From: DASRSS01 sp963799045
Lineage (GTDB): Bacteria > Actinomycetota > Actinomycetes > Mycobacteriales > Jatrophihabitantaceae
Assembly (NCBI GenBank): GCA_963799045.1
Contig: CAWCVN010000001.1
Location: 186,001-250,000, forward strand
Direction of reading: 5' to 3'
Length of the DNA stretch: 64,000 nucleotides
Shown here: positions 26,320-35,775 of the stretch, piece by piece
Numbering within the stretch: position 1 is the stretch's first letter
Layout of the letters: each line of letters opens with the position of its first letter
Notes under the pieces: model-generated
The model's input: only the letters and a program-made list of their open reading frames with translations
Database searches by the model: none
Told to the model about the DNA's origin: nothing
Translations under genes and position numbers: made by a program

Positions 26320-27180
26320 TCAGCCCGCGCCGACCAGCCGATGCAGGTGCGCCACCTCGGCCCCGAGCGGCGTGGCCCGGTCGGCGAGGTCGTGCACGAC
26401 GTCGAAGTGATTGCGCCCCGTGGCCTCCACCCGGATCACGGGCCCGGCCCGCTGCTCCCACCGCTGGGCGAACTGCTCGCTCTGCTGCTTGAACGCGTCC
26501 GTCTCGTGCTCGCCCCACCCGATCAGCGCCGGGACGGGCGCGACCGGGCTGACCGTGTCGAGAAGCCGAAGCGGACTGTTGCGTGCCGCGGTGGTGCGGT
26601 CCATGCCGACCGCGTCGTTGATGTAGGTGTCGACCAGCGGGGCCAGGTCGAAGATCCCCGACAACAGCACCAGGGCTCGCACCAGCCCGGCCGGGCGCCC
26701 CCGCGCCGGCCAGTCGGTCAGCGCGGCCATCGCCGCGAGGTGTGCACCGGCCGACGAGCCCGACACCACGATGCGGGCCGGATCGATTCCCAGCCGCGTC
26801 GCGTTGCGATGGACCCAGGCCAGCGCTGCCCGAACCTGCTCGACGATCTGGTCCAGGGTGAACGCGGGAGCCAGCCCGTAGCCGACCGCGACGTAGGTGA
26901 TGCCGGTCGCGACGAAGCCCTCGGCCGGGAACGACGCATCTGCCCTGCTCAGCTCCTGCCAGTACCCGCCGTGGACGAACACGTGCGCAGGCGCGCCCGG
27001 TCCCGCCGGGAAGACGTCCAGCTGCTGTTCGGGGTGTTGCCCGTACGCGTGCGTCGACCAGCTCAGCCGGGCACGGACCTGCTCGCTGGTGAAGCGGTAG
27101 GCCCGCAGCAGCGCGTCGAGGTCCTCCACACAGGTGCTGGGGGAGTACGCCCGCTCGAGTTCCGACCAGTTCTCGTCCAC
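26320..27180 (-). CDS. Alpha/beta hydrolase, arylformamidase-like
   Basis: The 286-residue protein has the oxyanion motif VFVHGGYWQELS near residue 67, the nucleophile serine in VVSGSSAGAHLAAM near 135, and the catalytic histidine in ATGRNHFDVVHDL near 257. HGGYW with GxSAGAH is typical of the kynurenine formamidase/esterase group, but no kynurenine gene is nearby. The GTG at 27180 is chosen because homology starts just after it. It is convergent with dprA (7-base gap) and divergent from xerC. Confidence 0.82.
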   Translation of the reverse strand: MDENWSELERAYSPSTCVEDLDALLRAYRFTSEQVRARLSWSTHAYGQHPEQQLDVFPAGPGAPAHVFVHGGYWQELSRADASFPAEGFVATGITYVAVGYGLAPAFTLDQIVEQVRAALAWVHRNATRLGIDPARIVVSGSSAGAHLAAMAALTDWPARGRPAGLVRALVLLSGIFDLAPLVDTYINDAVGMDRTTAARNSPLRLLDTVSPVAPVPALIGWGEHETDAFKQQSEQFAQRWEQRAGPVIRVEATGRNHFDVVHDLADRATPLGAEVAHLHRLVGAG

Positions 27181-27288
27181 CCGGTCACCGTATTGGGCGT
27201 TGCGCGCGGCTGGGCCGGGCGGGCGGTCTGGCTTGGTGTCGCCGCGTGGCGGCTTGACCGGGCGCGCCCGGTCGCGGACGGTGCTGGC

Positions 27289-28251
27289 ATGGCAGGCACG
27301 CGTGGGGCGAACGAGCACCCCGACCTGCTCACCCTGCGCGCGAGGCTGCCCCGGTCGATGGCGCGGGCGGTCGAGGACTTCGAACGGCACCTGCGCCTGG
27401 AGCGCAACCGGTCGCCGCACACGGTGCGGGCGTACGTGGGCGACGTCGTCGGCATGCTCGACCACCTCGCCAGGCTGGGTGGGCGCTCGGTGGCCGACCT
27501 GGAGCTGGCACACCTGCGCGGCTGGCTCGCCATCCTGCGCAGCAACGGTGCCGCCCGCGCCACGCTGGCCCGGCGGGCGGCGGCGCTGCGCACCTTCACG
27601 GCCTGGGCGCACCGCGGCGGGCTGATCGCCGACGATCCCGGTCAGCTGCTCGCCAGCCCCAAGGCCCGGCGCGCGCTTCCGCCCGTGCTGCGGGTCGCGG
27701 AGGCCGCCGCGGTGATGGAGCGCGCCGGTACTGGTGACGAAACGCCGCTCGCGCTGCGCGATCGGTTGATCGTCGAGCTGCTCTACGCCAGCGGCATCCG
27801 CGTCTCGGAGCTGGTCGGTCTCGACATCGACGACGTCGACCAGCAGCGGCGGACGCTGCGGGTGCTGGGCAAGGGCGCCAAGGAGCGCACCGTCCCCTAC
27901 GGAGCACCCGCCGAGCGGGTGCTGCGCGAATGGCTGCGCTCCGGGCGGCCGGCCTTGGCCGGCAACAGCAGCGGTGCCGCCCTGCTGCTGGGCGCCCGCG
28001 GCGCGCGCATCGACCCCCGGGCGGTCCGTACCGTCGTGCACCGCAGCACCCGCGGGGTCGACGGCGCCGCGGACCTCGGCCCGCACGGGCTGCGCCACTC
28101 CGCGGCGACCCACCTGCTCGAGGGTGGTGCGGACCTGCGCACCGTCCAGGAGCTGCTCGGGCACGCCAGCCTCGCCACGACGCAGATCTACACCCACGTC
28201 TCGGTCGAGCGGCTGCGCCAGGTGTACCGGCAGGCGCACCCGCGGGCCTGA
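27289..28251 (+). CDS. xerC: Tyrosine recombinase XerC
   Basis: The 320-residue integrase-family recombinase resolves chromosome dimers at dif. The N-terminal core-binding domain (FERHLRLERNRSPHTVRAYVGDV) is followed by the catalytic domain. Its residues are Arg in ASGIRVSELVGL near 171, Lys in LGKGAKERTVP near 195, HxxR in HGLRHSAAT near 266, His in LLGHAS near 289 and the nucleophile Tyr in TTQIYTHVS near 299. Its location beside the rpsB block matches the chromosomal xerC of actinobacteria, so this is not a mobile-element integrase. Confidence 0.92.
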   Translation: MAGTRGANEHPDLLTLRARLPRSMARAVEDFERHLRLERNRSPHTVRAYVGDVVGMLDHLARLGGRSVADLELAHLRGWLAILRSNGAARATLARRAAALRTFTAWAHRGGLIADDPGQLLASPKARRALPPVLRVAEAAAVMERAGTGDETPLALRDRLIVELLYASGIRVSELVGLDIDDVDQQRRTLRVLGKGAKERTVPYGAPAERVLREWLRSGRPALAGNSSGAALLLGARGARIDPRAVRTVVHRSTRGVDGAADLGPHGLRHSAATHLLEGGADLRTVQELLGHASLATTQIYTHVSVERLRQVYRQAHPRA

Positions 28252-28938
28252 TCACGGCGGGATGCCCACCGACGGTCCGGACGCGTGACCGGAGCTCCAC
28301 GGCAGCAGCCGCACCGGCCCGAGGGCGCGCAGCAGCGTCAACGGATCGAAGTAGTCGCCGCCGCGCCGGGCGCCCCAGTGCAGGCACCGGTCGGGCGGGC
28401 AGGTGCCGTGGACGCCGGAGACCCGGCCGATCGGCTCGCCCGCCACGATCAGGGCCCCGGCGCGCACCGCCGGGCGCACCGGCTCGTATTCGGTACGGAC
28501 CCCGTCGTGGTGGCGCAGCACGACGACACCGCGGCCGGCGACGTCACCGGCGAAGTCCACCACACCCGCCGCCGCGGCACGGACGACCCCGCTGGCGGGC
28601 ACCGCCAGATCGACGCCACGGTGACCGGGCGCATACGGGCCCGGCGGCGGCCGGAAGCCGCGCAGCACCCGGACCGGCCCGGAAACCGGCGCGGTGTAGC
28701 TGACCGGCGCGACGGGTGCGGCCAGGGAGACCGGCGCGGGCGACGCCCCGGGTGGCGCGTGCGACGCGCCGCCACCCAGCGCCGCCAGCGACACGGCCAC
28801 CGCGAGCCGGGCCAGGACGAGCGCGCCACCGACGGCGCCACTGACGGCGCCACCGACCGCATCACCCACCACGCCGCCAGCCTGGCCGCTGCCGGTCGGC
28901 GCGACCACCGGCCCGGCTCGGTTGTGGACGGCCGGCAT
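28252..28938 (-). CDS. M23-type peptidase with N-terminal membrane/export segment
   Basis: The 228-residue protein has an N-terminal hydrophobic stretch (LVLARLAVAVSLAALGGGASHA near residues 38-60) that could be a signal or anchor. A LytM fold follows with HRGVDLAVPASG near 120 (the HxxxD zinc ligands) and CLHWGARRGGDYFDPL near 190. The usual HxH appears as CLH, a variant common in actinobacterial members next to rpsB. It may cut or bind peptidoglycan. I chose the ATG at 28938 so that the export segment is near the N terminus. Confidence 0.8.
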   Translation of the reverse strand: MPAVHNRAGPVVAPTGSGQAGGVVGDAVGGAVSGAVGGALVLARLAVAVSLAALGGGASHAPPGASPAPVSLAAPVAPVSYTAPVSGPVRVLRGFRPPPGPYAPGHRGVDLAVPASGVVRAAAAGVVDFAGDVAGRGVVVLRHHDGVRTEYEPVRPAVRAGALIVAGEPIGRVSGVHGTCPPDRCLHWGARRGGDYFDPLTLLRALGPVRLLPWSSGHASGPSVGIPP

Positions 28939-29138
28939 TCCCGTCCACAACCGAGCCCGGGCGACGAGGCGGCTGCCGGCAGCGCGCCTAGGTAGCGGGC
29001 GGCAGCGGATACGGCGTTCTCCCGATGCCCGCACCCCCCTTAGCCGCGCACAGTCGTGGCGTCGAGGAAGGCGCGCGCAGCAGCGCACCGGACCGACCGG
29101 ACACACATGAAGACCGCCACACGGACCCAGGAGCAGCC

Positions 29139-29273
29139 ATGTTCGACCCCACCAGCCACAACCTCGACCTCGTCGCCGCCGAGGTCGCTTACCGGCACCG
29201 ACTCGACGTGCCGCGCGCCCGCGTGCGCCGGACCCGCCGGCGGCACCTGCTTGCGCCGAAAGAAAAGTCCTGA
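29139..29273 (+). CDS. Small hypothetical protein, 44 residues
   Basis: A short frame (MFDPTSHNLDLVAAEVAYRH at the start, then an Arg-rich tail ending in APKEKS) has a CAGGAGCAGCC ribosome-binding site just upstream of its ATG. It ends 15 bases before the LuxR-type regulator, so it could be a leader or coupled small protein. The acidic N-terminal half and very basic C-terminal half are notable. I do not recognise a family, and codon use alone does not prove it is expressed. Confidence 0.45.
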   Translation: MFDPTSHNLDLVAAEVAYRHRLDVPRARVRRTRRRHLLAPKEKS

Positions 29274-29288
29274 GCCGATGTCGGTGCG

Positions 29289-32200
29289 GTGCGCGAAGAT
29301 GTGCAGGTGCCGCGTTCGGTGACCCAACTCGTTGGCCGCAGTGACGAGCTGGCCGAGCTGGTCGCTGCGCTCGATCACACCTTGACCGGGACCGCGTCGG
29401 TCGTCGTGCTCGACGGCGACGCAGGCGTCGGGAAGACCCGGCTGCTCACGGAGCTGCTCGCGACGGCGCGCGAACGCGACACGCTGACCCTGATCGGGCA
29501 CTGCGTGGACCTCGGTGATGCGCCCCCGCCCTATCTGCCGCTCACCGAGGCCTTCGCCCGGCTGGCGAACCAACGGCCGGAGCTCGTCGACGAGATCCGC
29601 CGCCGCTTCCCGGCGCTCGCCCGGTTGCTGCCGCGCGAGGCGCAGCCGCCCGGCGGTCGGCAGGAGTCGGGGGAGCGCCTCAACCGCGGCGAGCTGTTCG
29701 AGGCCGTCGTCGGCGCGCTCGCCGCGCTCGCGGCAGACCAGCCGCTGCTGCTCGTCGTCGAGGACGTGCACTGGGCCGACCAGGCCACCCGGGACCTGCT
29801 TGGCTACCTGTTCACCCGAGTGGCGGGCGAGCCGCTCACCGTGGTCGTCAGCTTCCGCAGCGACGACCTGCACCGCCGGCACCCGCTGCGCCCCACCTTG
29901 GCCGAATGGTCGCGGCTGCCCGCCGTGCAGCGGGTGCACCTCGAACCGCTGGGCGCCGACGACGTGCGCACCCTGGTCCGCGCGCTCACCGGGGCGCCGC
30001 TGCCCGAGCAGCAGATTCGCAGCATCATCACCCGCGCCGAGGGCAACGCCTTCTTCGCCGAGGAGCTCGTCGCCGCGGGGCAGTTCGCCGACGTGCAGGC
30101 GCTGCCGTGGCAGCTGGCCGACCTGCTGCTGGTCCGCATGGACAGGCTGTCGGCCGATGCGCGCGAGCTCGTCGGCGTCGCGGCCGTCGGCGGGCGGCGG
30201 GTGTCGCACGAACTGCTCGCGCAGGTGGCCATGCTCCCGCACGACGGGCTCGACGCCGCGCTGCGGGAGGCCGTCGACGCCCACATCCTGCAGCCGACGC
30301 CCAGCGGGCGCGGCTACACCTTCCGGCACGCGCTGCTCGCCGAGGCCGTCTACGACGACCTGCTGCCGGGTGAGCGGGTACGCATCCACGCGGCGTTCGC
30401 CCGGGCACTCGCCGCCCGTGGTGGCAGCGCTGCCGAGCTGGCGGCGCATGCGCGCGCCTCGCACGACCTGCCGACCGCGTACACGGCCAGCGTTCGCGCC
30501 GGGCAGGAGGCCATGGCCGTCGCGGCACCGCAGGAGGCGATGCGCCACCTGCAGACGGCGCTGGAGATCGCGCCCCTGATCGGCGCGCCGCTCGTGACCG
30601 AGCACGCCGGCGACATCGACGACACCAGCGACATCGACGACACCGGCGGGTCCGCGTCCGAGGCGGGCGGGCCCGGGCCGGTCACGGATCTGGCCTCGCT
30701 GCTGCTCGCCGTCGTCGAGGCGGCGGTCGCTGCCGGCCGGTCCTACCGGGGGCTGCGGCTGGCCCGCGAGGCGCTCGCCGCGCTGCCCGTGGACGCCCCG
30801 GACCGCGCTCGGGCGCGCCTGCTCTACGCGGTCTGCTTCGCCGGTGTCGCGGGCGAGGCCGACCTGGAGATGCTGCACGACAACGCCGAAGCCCTGCGCC
30901 TGGTCGCCGACGAGCCGGACAGCCTGTTCACGATCCGGGTGAAGGCACTGCACGCACGGCTGAATCTGGCGTTCGGCCGCGAGGTCGAGGCCGAACGCTG
31001 GGCCCTGGCCGCCATCGACATGGCGCGCCGCCTGGACCGGCCCGGCCCGCTCGCCGACGCCGAGACGACGCTGGCGGTGCTGCGCCGGCGCGCCGACGAG
31101 CCGGCCGCCGCCGCGGCCCGGCTGCAGGCGGTGGCAGAGGAAGCGCAGCGGGCCGGCGAGACGATCGCCGAGCTGCGCAGCCGTTACAACATCGGCAGCC
31201 TGCACTTCGAGCAGGGCGAACTCGAGCAGGCGCAGGCCGCCTACGAGCTGACCTGGCGGCGGGCGCGTGAGATCGGCCGGCCGTGGACGGTCTACGGCAT
31301 GGATGCCCGCAGCATGACCGGGCTGATCCAGTACACCCGCGGGGACTGGGACGGCGCGCTGCGCACCCTCGACCTCACCGGCGAGAGCCCGACCATGCAG
31401 GCCGAGGCGCTGTTCGACTCATCGGTGCTGGCCGTGCAGGTCGGCCGGGGAGAGCCCGCGACCGATCGCGTGCTCGCCCGGCTGCGGCCCTGGTGGGAGC
31501 GGGAGAGCCGCGTCGCGATCAACACCGTGTTCGCCGTGCTGGAACACCACGAGCAGCGGGCCGACGTGTGCGCGGCGGCCGCGCTGCTCGACGAGGCGAT
31601 CCCGCTGCTGTCGACGCTGTGGCAGGACCCGTGGTTCCTCGGCCGGATCCGGCTGTCCGCCGCCGCGGTCGCGACCTTCGCCGCCGCCGCGCCGGCCAGC
31701 ACGCAGGCCCAGCGCGCCGAGCTGGTCGAGCGGGCCCGCCCCTTGGTCGGCGACGGGCGGACCAGCGCCGAGAAGGGGCTGCCCAGCGGCCGCCGGCTGG
31801 GCGTCGAGGCGGTCGCCTGGCTGGCGCGGCTAGAGGCCGAGTGGGCCCGGCTGCGCTGGCTGGCCGGCGTCGAGGCCCCCGGCGAAGTCGAGCACCTCAA
31901 GTTGTGGCAGGCAGCGGTCGACGCCTTCGCCGACGAGTCGTTCGGCAACGTCGCCGAGCGGGCCCGTTGCCGGGCCCGGATGGCGGCGGTCCTGCGCTCG
32001 GCTGGCCGGCTGACCGAGGCCGCCGAGCAGGCCGACCAAGCCCGCGAGGTGGCGCGGCGGCTGCGCGCTCAGCCGCTGCTGGACGAGGTGCGGGCGCTCG
32101 GCCTCGCGCCCCGCGGCCCGCGTGGCGCCGGGCGGGGCGGGAAGGGCACCGACGCCCTGACCGACCGCGAGCGCGAGGTGCTCGGCCTGCTCGTCGAGGG

Positions 32201-32342
32201 GCGCAGCAACCGCCAGATAGCCCGCCAGCTGTACATCAGCGAGAAGACGGCAAGCGTCCACGTGTCGAACATCCTCGCCAAACTCGGTGTCCGCAGCCGC
32301 GCCGAGGCCGCGGCGGTGGCCCGGCGCGGAGCACCCGCCTGA
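29289..32342 (+). CDS. Large LuxR-family ATPase transcription regulator (LAL type)
   Basis: The 1,017-residue protein has an N-terminal AAA/STAND ATPase with Walker A DGDAGVGKTRLLTELL near residue 42 and Walker B LLLVVEDVHWADQAT near 150. A long helical, TPR-like middle follows (about 330-930). The C-terminal LuxR helix-turn-helix is LTDREREVLGLLVEGRSNRQIARQLY, then SVHVSNILAKLGV, near 955-1000. Such regulators sense small ligands through the repeat region. Targets are unknown, and no metabolic genes lie beside it. GTG codons at 29289 and 29307 both fit as starts. Confidence 0.9.
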   Translation: MREDVQVPRSVTQLVGRSDELAELVAALDHTLTGTASVVVLDGDAGVGKTRLLTELLATARERDTLTLIGHCVDLGDAPPPYLPLTEAFARLANQRPELVDEIRRRFPALARLLPREAQPPGGRQESGERLNRGELFEAVVGALAALAADQPLLLVVEDVHWADQATRDLLGYLFTRVAGEPLTVVVSFRSDDLHRRHPLRPTLAEWSRLPAVQRVHLEPLGADDVRTLVRALTGAPLPEQQIRSIITRAEGNAFFAEELVAAGQFADVQALPWQLADLLLVRMDRLSADARELVGVAAVGGRRVSHELLAQVAMLPHDGLDAALREAVDAHILQPTPSGRGYTFRHALLAEAVYDDLLPGERVRIHAAFARALAARGGSAAELAAHARASHDLPTAYTASVRAGQEAMAVAAPQEAMRHLQTALEIAPLIGAPLVTEHAGDIDDTSDIDDTGGSASEAGGPGPVTDLASLLLAVVEAAVAAGRSYRGLRLAREALAALPVDAPDRARARLLYAVCFAGVAGEADLEMLHDNAEALRLVADEPDSLFTIRVKALHARLNLAFGREVEAERWALAAIDMARRLDRPGPLADAETTLAVLRRRADEPAAAAARLQAVAEEAQRAGETIAELRSRYNIGSLHFEQGELEQAQAAYELTWRRAREIGRPWTVYGMDARSMTGLIQYTRGDWDGALRTLDLTGESPTMQAEALFDSSVLAVQVGRGEPATDRVLARLRPWWERESRVAINTVFAVLEHHEQRADVCAAAALLDEAIPLLSTLWQDPWFLGRIRLSAAAVATFAAAAPASTQAQRAELVERARPLVGDGRTSAEKGLPSGRRLGVEAVAWLARLEAEWARLRWLAGVEAPGEVEHLKLWQAAVDAFADESFGNVAERARCRARMAAVLRSAGRLTEAAEQADQAREVARRLRAQPLLDEVRALGLAPRGPRGAGRGGKGTDALTDREREVLGLLVEGRSNRQIARQLYISEKTASVHVSNILAKLGVRSRAEAAAVARRGAPA

Positions 32343-32582
32343 TTCGGATAGACTGAGCGGGCAGCCCACCCGCTGGGCTGACTTCGCGTGCCCGTTCGGC
32401 GGATCGTCACCGAATAGGCGGCCTCCTCGGTCCGCGCCATCCGGCGCGGCGGCACGGCCGCGACAACCGGGCACCAGGGCGGGCGGCCCACCCGGGCCGT
32501 CTGCGACAACCGAGGCCGCACGCCGCGGGCGATCCGACTGGATGGTCCGGGCGTGCACGAAACAACGAGGAGGACGACCGGC
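32343..32582 (+). promoter_or_regulatory. rpsB upstream region with hairpin
   Basis: The 240 bases before rpsB hold no supported gene. A -10-like TAGACT lies at 32349-32354. A 7-bp hairpin (CAGCCCA 32362-32368 with TGGGCTG 32374-32380) follows directly, without a T-run. The region fits a promoter and leader for rpsB-tsf, possibly with autoregulation by S2, which is known in other bacteria. I found no further motif. Confidence 0.35.
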
Positions 32583-33467
32583 ATGGCCGTCGTCACCATG
32601 AAGGAAATGCTCGAGGCCGGCGTGCACTTCGGGCACCAGACCCGGCGCTGGAACCCGAAGATGAAGCGCTTCATCCTCACCGAGCGCAACGGGCTGTACA
32701 TCATCGACCTGCACCAGACGCTGTCCTACATCGACCGCGCCTACGAGTTCGTCAAGGAGACCGTCGCGCACGGCGGCACGGTGTTGTTCGTCGGCACCAA
32801 GAAGCAGGCGCAGGGTTCGATCGCCGAGCAGGCCACCCGCGTCGGGATGCCCTACGTCAACCAGCGCTGGCTCGGGGGCATGCTCACCAACTTCACGACC
32901 GTCCACAAGCGCCTGCAGCGACTCAAGGAGCTCGAGGCGATGGAGCAGGGCGGCTGGGAAGGCGTCACCACCAAGAAGGAGCAGCTGCTCCTCGGCCGCG
33001 AGAAGGCCAAGCTCGAGCGCACGCTCGGCGGAATCCGTGAGATGGCCAAGGTCCCCAGCGCCGTGTGGGTCGTCGACACCAAGAAGGAGCACATCGCGGT
33101 CGGCGAGGCCCGCAAGCTGGGTATCCCGGTCATCGCGATCCTCGACACCAACTGCGACCCCGACGAGGTCGACTACAAGATCCCCGGCAACGACGACGCG
33201 ATCCGCAGCGCTGCGCTGCTGACCCGTGTGGTGGCCGACGCGGTCGCCGAGGGCCTGGTCACCCGCGCGAACGCCGCGGCGAACGCCGGGCGGGACGACA
33301 AGCCCGCGGGCGCCGGCCAGCTGGCCGTCGACGAGCCGATGCCGGAGTGGGAGCAGGAGCTGCTCAAGACCGGCGGCGCGCCTGGCGGTGACACCGCCAA
33401 CGCCGGCGGTGAGGCCAGCACCGCCGGCGGTGAGGCCGCCAACGCCGGCAGCGCCCCGACCGCCTGA
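32583..33467 (+). CDS. rpsB: 30S ribosomal protein S2
   Basis: The 294-residue protein follows S2 from start to about residue 235 (TMKEMLEAGVHFGHQTRRWNPKM, then NQRWLGGMLTNF and DTNCDPDEVDYKIPGNDDAIRS). It then adds an Ala/Gly/Glu-rich tail with a repeated NAGGEAS/TAGGEA pattern. It is in the 30S head, contacting S1 where present. A strong AGGAGG site precedes the ATG. tsf follows 42 bases later, as in nearly all bacteria. Confidence 0.97.
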   Translation: MAVVTMKEMLEAGVHFGHQTRRWNPKMKRFILTERNGLYIIDLHQTLSYIDRAYEFVKETVAHGGTVLFVGTKKQAQGSIAEQATRVGMPYVNQRWLGGMLTNFTTVHKRLQRLKELEAMEQGGWEGVTTKKEQLLLGREKAKLERTLGGIREMAKVPSAVWVVDTKKEHIAVGEARKLGIPVIAILDTNCDPDEVDYKIPGNDDAIRSAALLTRVVADAVAEGLVTRANAAANAGRDDKPAGAGQLAVDEPMPEWEQELLKTGGAPGGDTANAGGEASTAGGEAANAGSAPTA

Positions 33468-33509
33468 ACCGGCCCCATTTGCCTGACGAGAACACGAAGG
33501 AACAACGAG

Positions 33510-34328
33510 ATGGCGAACTACTCCGCCGCTGATGTCAAGAAGCTGCGCGACACCACCGGCGCCGGGATGATGGACTGCAAGAACGCGCTCGAGGAGTCCG
33601 GCGGCGACATCGAAAAGGCCGTCGAACTGCTGCGCGTGCACGGCGAGGCCAAGAATCTCAAGCGCGGCGACCGGGTCACCGCCAACGGCCTGGTTGCCGC
33701 TGCGGAGGGCGCCATGATCGAGCTGGCGTCCGAGACCGACTTCGTCGCCAAGAACGAGCAGTTCCAGACCCTCGCGGCCGACATCGTGACGCACTTCGCG
33801 TCCTCGGCCGCGAGCGACGCCGAGTCGCTGCGGTCGGAGACGCTCAAGGACGGCAAGACCGTCGAGGAGAGCATCCACGCCCTCGCCGCGATCATCGGTG
33901 AGAAGCTGGAGCTGCGGCGGGCCGTCAAGCTGGACGGCACCGTGGCCACCTACCTGCACAAGAAGGCCTCCGACCTGCCCCCGCAGGTCGGCGTGCTGGT
34001 GGAGTTCACCGGCGCCGACGCCGACGCCGCCCGTGGCGCGGCCATGCAGGTGGCGGCCATGCGCCCGAAGTACCTCACTCGTGAGGACGTGCCCGCTGAC
34101 GTCGTCGAGGCCGAGCGCCGGGTCGCGGAGGAGACCACGCGCGCCGAGGGCAAGCCCGAGGCAGCCCTGCCGAAGATCGTCGAGGGGCGCCTGAACGGCT
34201 TCTTCAAGTCCGTGGTGCTGCTGGAGCAGGAGTCGGTCCAGGAGCAGAAGAAGACCGTGAAGCAGGTCCTCGACGCCGCGGGAGTGACGATCACGAGGTT
34301 CGCTCACTTCGAGGTCGGCCAGGCCTAG
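33510..34328 (+). CDS. tsf: Elongation factor Ts
   Basis: The 272-residue protein promotes GDP release from EF-Tu. The N-terminal UBA-like domain (SAADVKKLRDTTGAGMMDCKNALEE) and the TDFVAKN motif near residue 76 (the EF-Tu contact) are present, and so is the C-terminal dimerisation part. Length is normal for actinobacteria. It is in the rpsB-tsf operon, and a clear ribosome-binding site (AAGGAACAACGAG) precedes the ATG. Confidence 0.96.
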   Translation: MANYSAADVKKLRDTTGAGMMDCKNALEESGGDIEKAVELLRVHGEAKNLKRGDRVTANGLVAAAEGAMIELASETDFVAKNEQFQTLAADIVTHFASSAASDAESLRSETLKDGKTVEESIHALAAIIGEKLELRRAVKLDGTVATYLHKKASDLPPQVGVLVEFTGADADAARGAAMQVAAMRPKYLTREDVPADVVEAERRVAEETTRAEGKPEAALPKIVEGRLNGFFKSVVLLEQESVQEQKKTVKQVLDAAGVTITRFAHFEVGQA

Positions 34329-34429
34329 CGGCCCGGAGGCGGGTACCGGCGGCGGGCTTCACCGGCACCCAGGGCCAGCCGGTAGGTTGCACTCAGGCCG
34401 CACGCGAACTGAAAGGGGCCGTTGACCGC

Positions 34430-35179
34430 ATGAGTGAGACCGCCCCGTCGTCACCGGCCTTCCAGCGGGTGCTGCTGAAGCTGTCCGGTGAGGAGTTCGG
34501 CGGCGGCAAGCTCGGTGTCGACCCCGACGTCGTGCACTCGATCGCCCGCCAGATCGCCGAGGTCGTCGCGGGTGGCACCCAGGTGGCGGTCGTCGTCGGG
34601 GGCGGTAACTTCTTCCGCGGCGCCGAGCTCAGCCTGCGCGGCATGGACCGTGACCGGGCCGACTACATGGCCATGCTGGGCACGGTGATGAACTGCCTAG
34701 CGCTGCAGGACTTCATGGAGAAGGAGGGCGTGCCGACCCGGGTGCAGACGGCGATCGCCATGGGCCAGGTCGCCGAGCCCTATATTCCGCGCCGGGCCGA
34801 GCGGCACCTCGAGAAGGGCCGCGTGGTGATCTTCGGCGCGGGCATCGGCATGCCGTACTTCTCCACCGACACCGCCGGGGCGCAGCGCGCGCTGGAGATC
34901 GGCTGCGACGTGCTGCTGATGGGCAAGCGCGGTGTCGACGGCGTGTACGACTCCGACCCGCGGACCAACCCCGCAGCGGTGCGCTTCGACTCGCTCAGCT
35001 ACGACGACGTGATCTCCGCGAACCTGAAGGTGGCCGACTCGACCGCGTTCAGCCTGTGCCGCGACAACGGGATGCCGATCATCGTGTTCGAGCTGAGTGA
35101 CGGCAACATCGCCAAGGTCGTGCGCGGTGAGAAGATCGGCACGCTGGTGACCGGGGAGCCGAGGTACCAGCAGCCGTGA
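34430..35179 (+). CDS. pyrH: Uridylate kinase
   Basis: The 249-residue amino-acid-kinase-family enzyme phosphorylates UMP to UDP in pyrimidine synthesis. It has LLKLSGEEFGG near residue 13, VVVGGGNFFRG near 50 and the GKRGVDGVYDSDPR motif near 165, all characteristic of bacterial PyrH. It is part of the rpsB-tsf-pyrH-frr-cdsA block. The ATG at 34430 follows a weak AAAGG site. Confidence 0.96.
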   Translation: MSETAPSSPAFQRVLLKLSGEEFGGGKLGVDPDVVHSIARQIAEVVAGGTQVAVVVGGGNFFRGAELSLRGMDRDRADYMAMLGTVMNCLALQDFMEKEGVPTRVQTAIAMGQVAEPYIPRRAERHLEKGRVVIFGAGIGMPYFSTDTAGAQRALEIGCDVLLMGKRGVDGVYDSDPRTNPAAVRFDSLSYDDVISANLKVADSTAFSLCRDNGMPIIVFELSDGNIAKVVRGEKIGTLVTGEPRYQQP

Positions 35180-35213
35180 CCGCGCCGACAGCTGTGACAT
35201 CTAGGAGCGAGAC

Positions 35214-35771
35214 GTGATCGACGAGACGCTGTTCGAGGCCGAGGAGAAGATGGAAAAGGCCGTGCACGTCGCCCGCGACGAGCTCGGCGCGCTGCGCACC
35301 GGGCGGGCCAACGCCTCGGCCTTCGCCCGGCTCGTGGTCGACTACTACGGTTCGCCGACCCCGATCCCGCAGATGGCCTCGGTCAACATCCCCGAACCGC
35401 GCATGGCCGTCATCAAGCCCTACGACGCCTCGACGCTGGGCGCGATCGAGAAGGCGATCCGCGACAGCGACCTGGGCGTCAACCCCACCAACGACGGCAC
35501 GATCGTGCGAATCGTGTTCCCCCAGCTGACCGAGGAACGCCGCCGGGAGCTGGTCAAGGTGGCCAAGGCCAAAGGCGAGGACGGCAAGGTGTCGATCCGC
35601 TCGATCCGCCGGCACGCGAAGGACGCCCTGGACAAGCTGGTGAAAGACGGCGAGACCGGCGAGGACGACGTGCATCGCGCCGAGGCCGAGCTGGATAGGC
35701 TGACGGCCAAGTACGCGGCGCTGGTGGACGATGCCGTGAAGGCCAAGGAAGCCGAACTGCTCGAGGTCTGA
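35214..35771 (+). CDS. frr: Ribosome recycling factor
   Basis: The 185-residue protein splits post-termination ribosomes with EF-G. Family blocks are LGALRTGRANASAFARLVVDYYG near residue 23, INIPEPR-type SVNIPEPRMAVIKPYD, and RRHAKDALDKLVKDG near 133. Length is exactly that of RRF. The start is a GTG at 35214 after a GGAGCGAG site. cdsA begins five bases after the stop, so translation is coupled. Confidence 0.96.
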   Translation: MIDETLFEAEEKMEKAVHVARDELGALRTGRANASAFARLVVDYYGSPTPIPQMASVNIPEPRMAVIKPYDASTLGAIEKAIRDSDLGVNPTNDGTIVRIVFPQLTEERRRELVKVAKAKGEDGKVSIRSIRRHAKDALDKLVKDGETGEDDVHRAEAELDRLTAKYAALVDDAVKAKEAELLEV

Positions 35772-35775
35772 CAGC

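Noticed and set aside
26272..27288. Upstream extension of the xerC reading frame
   Set aside because: The frame is open by chance across the opposite-strand hydrolase. XerC homology starts only at 27289.
27289..28251. Phage or mobile-element integrase
   Set aside because: Its position in the conserved dprA-rpsB region and the XerC-like sequence fit the chromosomal recombinase. No attachment repeats or phage genes are nearby.
31830..34307. 825-residue minus-strand frame opposite the LuxR gene, rpsB and tsf
   Set aside because: It spans several conserved genes and their intergenic regions with no motif. Codon bias explains its openness.
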